Below, in pieces: positions 5,473 through 8,090 of a stretch of 8,090 nt of DNA. Location: assembly GCA_008501785.1 (NCBI GenBank), contig QQUD01000946.1, forward strand, positions 1 to 8,090, given 5' to 3'. Below the pieces are notes generated by a model. The model did no database searches and was not told where the DNA came from. It was given only the letters and a program-made list of their open reading frames with translations. Position 1 is the first letter of the stretch. Each line of letters opens with the position of its first letter. This DNA comes from Chloroflexota bacterium. Its GTDB lineage: Bacteria > Chloroflexota > Anaerolineae > Promineifilales > Promineifilaceae. Both the position numbers and the translations under genes were made by a program.

Positions 5473-6642
5473 ATGACTGAATTTTTTGGGTATATTCGTG
5501 AAAATGGCACAGTGGGTGCGCGTAATTATGTTTTGGTTTTGTCGGCGACTGTGTATGCAAATCGGCTTTGTGAACGGGTCGCTAATGTGGTTCACAATGC
5601 GGTTCCTCTTGTGCATCCGTTGGGGCGCTGTCAGGTACAGCCTGACTTGCGCATGACGCGTCGTTTCCTGGCTGGTACGGCTCGCAATGCCAATATTGGT
5701 GCAGTTGTGATTGTTGAACATTTCCGTGAAGAGGGCATGACGGCTGATGATTTGGCCCATGACATCGCTTCTACTGGCAAGCCAGTAGCGGTTGTGAATA
5801 TGCGTGGTGAAGGTGGCTTGATTCATGCGACAGAGCAGGCAACGCGTTATGCGGCCGACTATTCGCGCATGTTGAGCAATATGCGCCGTGAATCCGCACC
5901 GTTGTCCAAACTGCTGTTTGGTACGGAATGCGGTACGTCTGACACGACCTCTGGGCTGGCTGGGAACCCGGCAACGGGCGTTTGCATGGAAAAAATTATT
6001 GCTGAAGGCGGACGCGGTATTTTGGCGGAATGTACGGAATGGATGGGCTGTGAAAATTGGCTGACCAGCCGTGCGCGCACCCCTGAAATTGCGGACCAAA
6101 TTGTGGCTGGTGTACAGCACATGGAAAAACGCGCATTGGCAAGTGGTGAAGACATTCGCGGTTCGCAGCCGACTGGTGACAACATGCTGGGCGGTTTGAC
6201 CACGATTGAAGAAAAATCGATGGGTGCTGTGAAGAAAGGCGGGAATGCTGAAGTTGTTGGTTACTTGGACGTTGCCGAAGAACCGGCTGATGATTCTGGT
6301 TTGTACGTGATGTACGGTCCTGGACACGGTGCGGAATCGATTAGCAGTATGGCGGCGGCTGGCTGTCAAGTGTTGGTCTTCTCGACCGGTGGTGGACATG
6401 CTTCTTCACATCCGATTATGCCGACGATTAAGGTAACTGGTAATGCACAGTCTTATGGACTGATGAAAGACACGGTTGATTTAGACGTAAGCGGTATCTT
6501 GCGCGGTGAAATGTCGATTGATGATGGTGGTCAGGTGATTTTTGATGAGGTTGTGGCGGTGGCAAACGGCCGTATTATCCAATCAGAATCACTCTGTGAC
6601 GACAACAGCTTTGCGATTCACCGAATTGGAGTTAGCATATAA
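5473..6642 (+). CDS. UxaA-family large subunit (altronate/galactarate dehydratase or sulfolactate sulfo-lyase type)
   Basis: This 389-residue protein matches the catalytic C-terminal part of UxaA/GarD and the separate SuyB subunit. Conserved blocks in order are GYIRENGTVGARNYVLVL (6-23), GTECGTSDTTSGLAGNPATG (150-169), LAECTEWMGCENW (184-196), SQPTGDNMLGGLTTIEEKS (231-249) and STGGGHASSHPIMPTIKVTG (304-323). Members are cytosolic metal-dependent lyases: altronate to 2-keto-3-deoxygluconate, galactarate dehydration, or sulfolactate to pyruvate and sulfite. It must act with the SAF subunit just upstream. The large/small split, with an adjacent aldehyde oxidoreductase and transaldolase, keeps the sulfolactate option open; the GH4 gene keeps the uronate option open. 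The start at ATG 5473 is supported by AAGGAG at 5459-5464. A palindrome AACGGCCGT lies at 6565-6573, encoding Asn-Gly-Arg. Confidence 0.9.
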   Translation: MTEFFGYIRENGTVGARNYVLVLSATVYANRLCERVANVVHNAVPLVHPLGRCQVQPDLRMTRRFLAGTARNANIGAVVIVEHFREEGMTADDLAHDIASTGKPVAVVNMRGEGGLIHATEQATRYAADYSRMLSNMRRESAPLSKLLFGTECGTSDTTSGLAGNPATGVCMEKIIAEGGRGILAECTEWMGCENWLTSRARTPEIADQIVAGVQHMEKRALASGEDIRGSQPTGDNMLGGLTTIEEKSMGAVKKGGNAEVVGYLDVAEEPADDSGLYVMYGPGHGAESISSMAAAGCQVLVFSTGGGHASSHPIMPTIKVTGNAQSYGLMKDTVDLDVSGILRGEMSIDDGGQVIFDEVVAVANGRIIQSESLCDDNSFAIHRIGVSI

Positions 6643-6645
6643 AAA

Positions 6646-6666
6646 ATGAATTGTGAATTGTGATTG
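6646..6666. repeat. Three tandem heptamers (GTGAATT type)
   Basis: ATGAATT (6646-6652), GTGAATT (6653-6659) and GTGATTG (6660-6666) lie head to tail just after the large-subunit stop. They are close variants of the GTAAATT heptamers at 115-142 and 2885-2898. No function is known. Confidence 0.55.
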
Positions 6667-6674
6667 CTGGTGGG

Positions 6675-6693
6675 AGGCACGCTAGACGTGCCT
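6675..6693 (+). promoter_or_regulatory. Hairpin upstream of the CoA-transferase gene
   Basis: AGGCACG (6675-6681) pairs perfectly with CGTGCCT (6687-6693) around the loop CTAGA. It lies 9 bases before the GAGAGG Shine-Dalgarno at 6703-6708. CCGCTTTTG follows, so the T-run is too weak for a confident terminator call. The layout of hairpin and then Shine-Dalgarno repeats the pattern seen before the transaldolase and both UxaA-type subunits. Confidence 0.6.
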
Positions 6694-6715
6694 GCCGCTT
6701 TTGAGAGGTTTTTAA

Positions 6716-6778
6716 ATGAGTTTACCGTTGGAAGGATTGATTGTACTGGATTTGACTCGCGTGTTGGTTGGCCCATAG
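6716..6778 (+). pseudogene. Amber-interrupted 5' end of the CoA-transferase gene
   Basis: ATG at 6716 has a good Shine-Dalgarno, GAGAGG at 6703-6708, seven bases upstream. It opens 20 codons that end in GLIVLDLTRVLVGP, the classic N-terminus of CaiB/BaiF CoA-transferases. Codon 21 is TAG (6776-6778), and the same frame continues ATMILADLGANVIKIE without a shift. Family members have Tyr, Phe, Trp or Ala at this spot (GPYATM, GPFATM). TAT, TAC or TGG to TAG needs only one base change. The gene is therefore either truly disrupted or carries a sequencing or assembly error. Confidence 0.85.
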
Positions 6779-6784
6779 GCGACG

Positions 6785-7903
6785 ATGATTTTAGCCGATC
6801 TGGGCGCGAATGTGATTAAAATTGAAATGCCGGGGACCGGCGATGACGCACGCGCCTTTCCACCCCATATCAATGGCGAGAGTGCCTATTTCATGAGCCT
6901 GAACCGCAACAAGCGGGGCATGACGCTCAATTTGAAACGTGATGCTGGCAAGCAGGTGTTTCGTGATTTGGTACAAAAGGCAGACATTTTGGTGGAAAAC
7001 TTCCGGCCGGGAACGATGGCGAAACTGGGTTTGGCATACGAAACGTTGCGTGAAGTCAATCCAAGGCTCATTTATGCGGCGGCTTCGGGGTTTGGGCATA
7101 CTGGACCTTACAGTCGTCGTGCTGCCTATGATGCGATTGTGCAGGCGATGGGTGGCATTATGAGCGTGACGGGTCAGGCGGGTGGTGAACCAACCCGCGT
7201 GGGTACGTCGATGGGCGACATTACGGCGGGTTTGTTTACGGCGATTGGGGTGCTAACGGCCGTTATTCACCGTGACAAAACCGGCACAGGCCAAATGGTT
7301 GACGTGGCCATGCTCGACAGCCAGGTTGCCATTCTGGAAAACGCGATTGCGCGTTACACGGTGACAGGCCAAGTGCCTGAACCGATTGGCAACCGGCATC
7401 CTTCCATTATCCCATTTGAAACCTTTGCCACGGCAGATGGTACGATTATGATTGCGGCAGGCAACGATGTGCTGTGGCGCAAGCTCTGTGTGGCTATGGG
7501 GCAACCCGATCTGGCAGATGATCCGCGTTTTGTGACGAATCCGCTGCGGGCTGAGAATTATGATGTGCTGCGTCCGATTTTGGCTGAGTTGATTGTGGGG
7601 AAGGAAACGGCCGTTTGGTTGCAAATTCTCGACGAAGCCGGGGTGCCAAGTGGACCCATCAACAACGTGGCGCAAGTGATTGCCGATCCGCAAGTGCAGG
7701 CACGAGAGATGATTGTGCCGGTTGAGCATCCGGTGGCGGGTGAGACAGATTTGCCCGGTATTCCGATCAAACTCAGTGAGACGCCTGGCAGCATTCGCAC
7801 ACCTGCGCCGCTGCTGAGTCAGCACACAGATGATGTGCTGGCTGGGCTGCTGGAGTATGATGCGGAACGGATTGCGGCGCTGCGCGATGAGGGTGCTTTT
7901 TAG
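6785..7903 (+). CDS. CaiB/BaiF (type III) CoA-transferase, open reading frame downstream of the amber codon
   Basis: Type III CoA-transferases move CoA between carboxylic acids through a covalent acyl/aspartyl-CoA intermediate, in the cytosol as interlocked dimers. The open frame gives 372 residues from ATG 6785; with the upstream segment from 6716 the gene would encode 395, normal for the family. Visible features are ADLGANVIKIE, GESAYFMSLNRNKRGMTLNL, VENFRPGTMAKLGL, AYDAIVQAMGG, and the catalytic Asp in MGDITAG (residue 168 in full-length numbering, matching Asp169 of formyl-CoA transferase). GQMVDVAMLDS follows. Starting at 6785 would drop the LDLTRVLVGP loop near the active site, and no good Shine-Dalgarno precedes that ATG, so a truncated product is unlikely to be fully active. 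The acid substrate is unknown; as the last gene of the cluster it may activate or recycle a product of the lyase. Two palindromes (7254-7265, 7605-7616) lie inside it. Confidence 0.88.
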   Translation: MILADLGANVIKIEMPGTGDDARAFPPHINGESAYFMSLNRNKRGMTLNLKRDAGKQVFRDLVQKADILVENFRPGTMAKLGLAYETLREVNPRLIYAAASGFGHTGPYSRRAAYDAIVQAMGGIMSVTGQAGGEPTRVGTSMGDITAGLFTAIGVLTAVIHRDKTGTGQMVDVAMLDSQVAILENAIARYTVTGQVPEPIGNRHPSIIPFETFATADGTIMIAAGNDVLWRKLCVAMGQPDLADDPRFVTNPLRAENYDVLRPILAELIVGKETAVWLQILDEAGVPSGPINNVAQVIADPQVQAREMIVPVEHPVAGETDLPGIPIKLSETPGSIRTPAPLLSQHTDDVLAGLLEYDAERIAALRDEGAF

Positions 7904-7928
7904 CATGATCGTATTTGTATTTCGCCGA

Positions 7929-8009
7929 GGGCTGAAGCCCCCGGCTACGAGATGGAAGGCCCTTTGGGCCTAAGATTCTTAGCCCTGAAAGGGCTTTCAT
8001 TTCGTAGCC
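7929..8009. repeat. Compound palindromic (REP-like) repeat after the CoA-transferase gene
   Basis: A first hairpin is GGGCTGAAGCCC (7929-7940). An outer stem, GGCTACGA (7943-7950) with TCGTAGCC (8002-8009), encloses two more hairpins: AGGCCC-TTT-GGGCCT (7957-7971) and AGCCCT-GAA-AGGGCT (7981-7995). The transcript could fold as a branched structure. Repeats with GGGCTGAAGCCC cores are common between genes in environmental bacteria. It may also act as a terminator or mRNA end for the cluster, although no T-run follows. Confidence 0.7.
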
Positions 8010-8054
8010 AGGGCGTTATGAACGTTAAGAAAATAAAACGGTAATAGGGAACTT

Positions 8055-8084
8055 GTCATTCCCGCGCAGGCGGGAATCCATGAC
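8055..8084. repeat. GTCATTCCCGC palindromic repeat
   Basis: ATTCCCGC (8058-8065) pairs with GCGGGAAT (8070-8077) around GCAG. The outer GTCAT (8055-8059) matches ATGAC (8080-8084). This GTCATTCCCGC-type intergenic palindrome is widespread in bacteria. Its ends resemble the GTCATTTCGA ends of the elements at 2512-2737, but the interior is unrelated. The remaining bases of the window after the CoA-transferase gene show no gene. Confidence 0.7.
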
Positions 8085-8090
8085 GTAGTC

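Larger units (their letters stand above)
443..7616. repeat. Dispersed palindrome AACGGCCGT(T), seven intragenic copies
   Basis: Copies lie at 443-452, 837-845, 3673-3684, 4932-4940, 6565-6573, 7254-7265 and 7605-7616. Four carry the full 10-base palindrome AACGGCCGTT (in 443-452, 3673-3684, 7254-7265 and 7605-7616), three of them extended to 12 bases. All seven lie in coding sequence and none in the roughly 1.3 kb of spacers. They are read in only two phases, as Asn-Gly-Arg (837, 4932, 6565) or Thr-Ala-Val (443, 3674, 7255, 7606). The interval given spans first to last copy. About 0.06 copies of this 9-mer (either strand) would be expected by chance in 8 kb of even composition. Confidence 0.85.

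Noticed and set aside
5104..6399. Long minus-strand open frame (431 codons) over the UxaA-type subunit genes
   Set aside because: It spans both subunit genes and their spacer, is rich in His, Arg, Asn and Thr, and has no recognisable motif; it is the antisense of well-supported plus-strand genes.
6776..6778. TAG as a recoded sense codon (pyrrolysine or amber suppression)
   Set aside because: TAG is used as the natural stop in the transaldolase, GH4 and CoA-transferase genes here, and no suppressor tRNA or PYLIS-like element is visible. A point mutation or sequence error is simpler.

Overview
The window is a single-strand gene cluster: every supportable gene reads left to right. The content is catabolic: a small transaldolase/FSA-type aldolase, a GH4 NAD-dependent glycosidase, a tungsten-type aldehyde:ferredoxin oxidoreductase (AOR) with its own ThiS/MoaD-like protein, a two-gene UxaA-type dehydratase/lyase, and a CaiB/BaiF CoA-transferase. 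AOR implies an anaerobe, or a bacterium with anaerobic metabolism, that has a Moco/Wco pathway. The gene content, moderate GC and dense intergenic repeats (GTCATTTCGAACG-type elements, CACAGAG tandem repeats, GGGCTGAAGCCC hairpins) suggest an environmental Chloroflexota/Anaerolineae-like genome. That taxonomic guess is low confidence and rests on general impression.

Layout: 2-55, the last 17 codons of an upstream gene; 56-323, a spacer with four tandem heptamers and a strong hairpin; 324-986, transaldolase; 1058-2461, GH4; 2462-2933, a repeat-filled spacer (two MITE-like copies plus a 66-bp tandem repeat); 2934-4676, AOR; 4773-5018, ThiS/MoaD-like protein; 5119-5400, SAF-domain small subunit; 5473-6642, UxaA-type large subunit; 6716-7903, CoA-transferase gene broken by an in-frame amber at codon 21; 7904-8090, a palindromic repeat array.

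How the genes may work together (inference): GH4 frees an acidic or otherwise modified sugar from a glycoside, the transaldolase splits a ketose, AOR oxidises the resulting aldehyde to an acid, and the UxaA-type pair eliminates a group from that hydroxy acid. Two readings fit. One is a hexuronate route (GH4 uronidase, altronate-type dehydratase). The other is a sulfosugar route (sulfofructose-type transaldolase, sulfolactaldehyde oxidation by AOR, SuyAB-like sulfo-lyase). The transaldolase has the SPFVG active-site signature of transaldolases but lacks the residues expected to hold a phosphate, which favours an unusual acceptor.

The least explained signal lies in the DNA itself. The palindrome AACGGCCGT(T) occurs seven times in 8 kb, always inside genes. 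At six of the seven sites the top strand changes from strongly G-rich to C-rich as it passes the palindrome.
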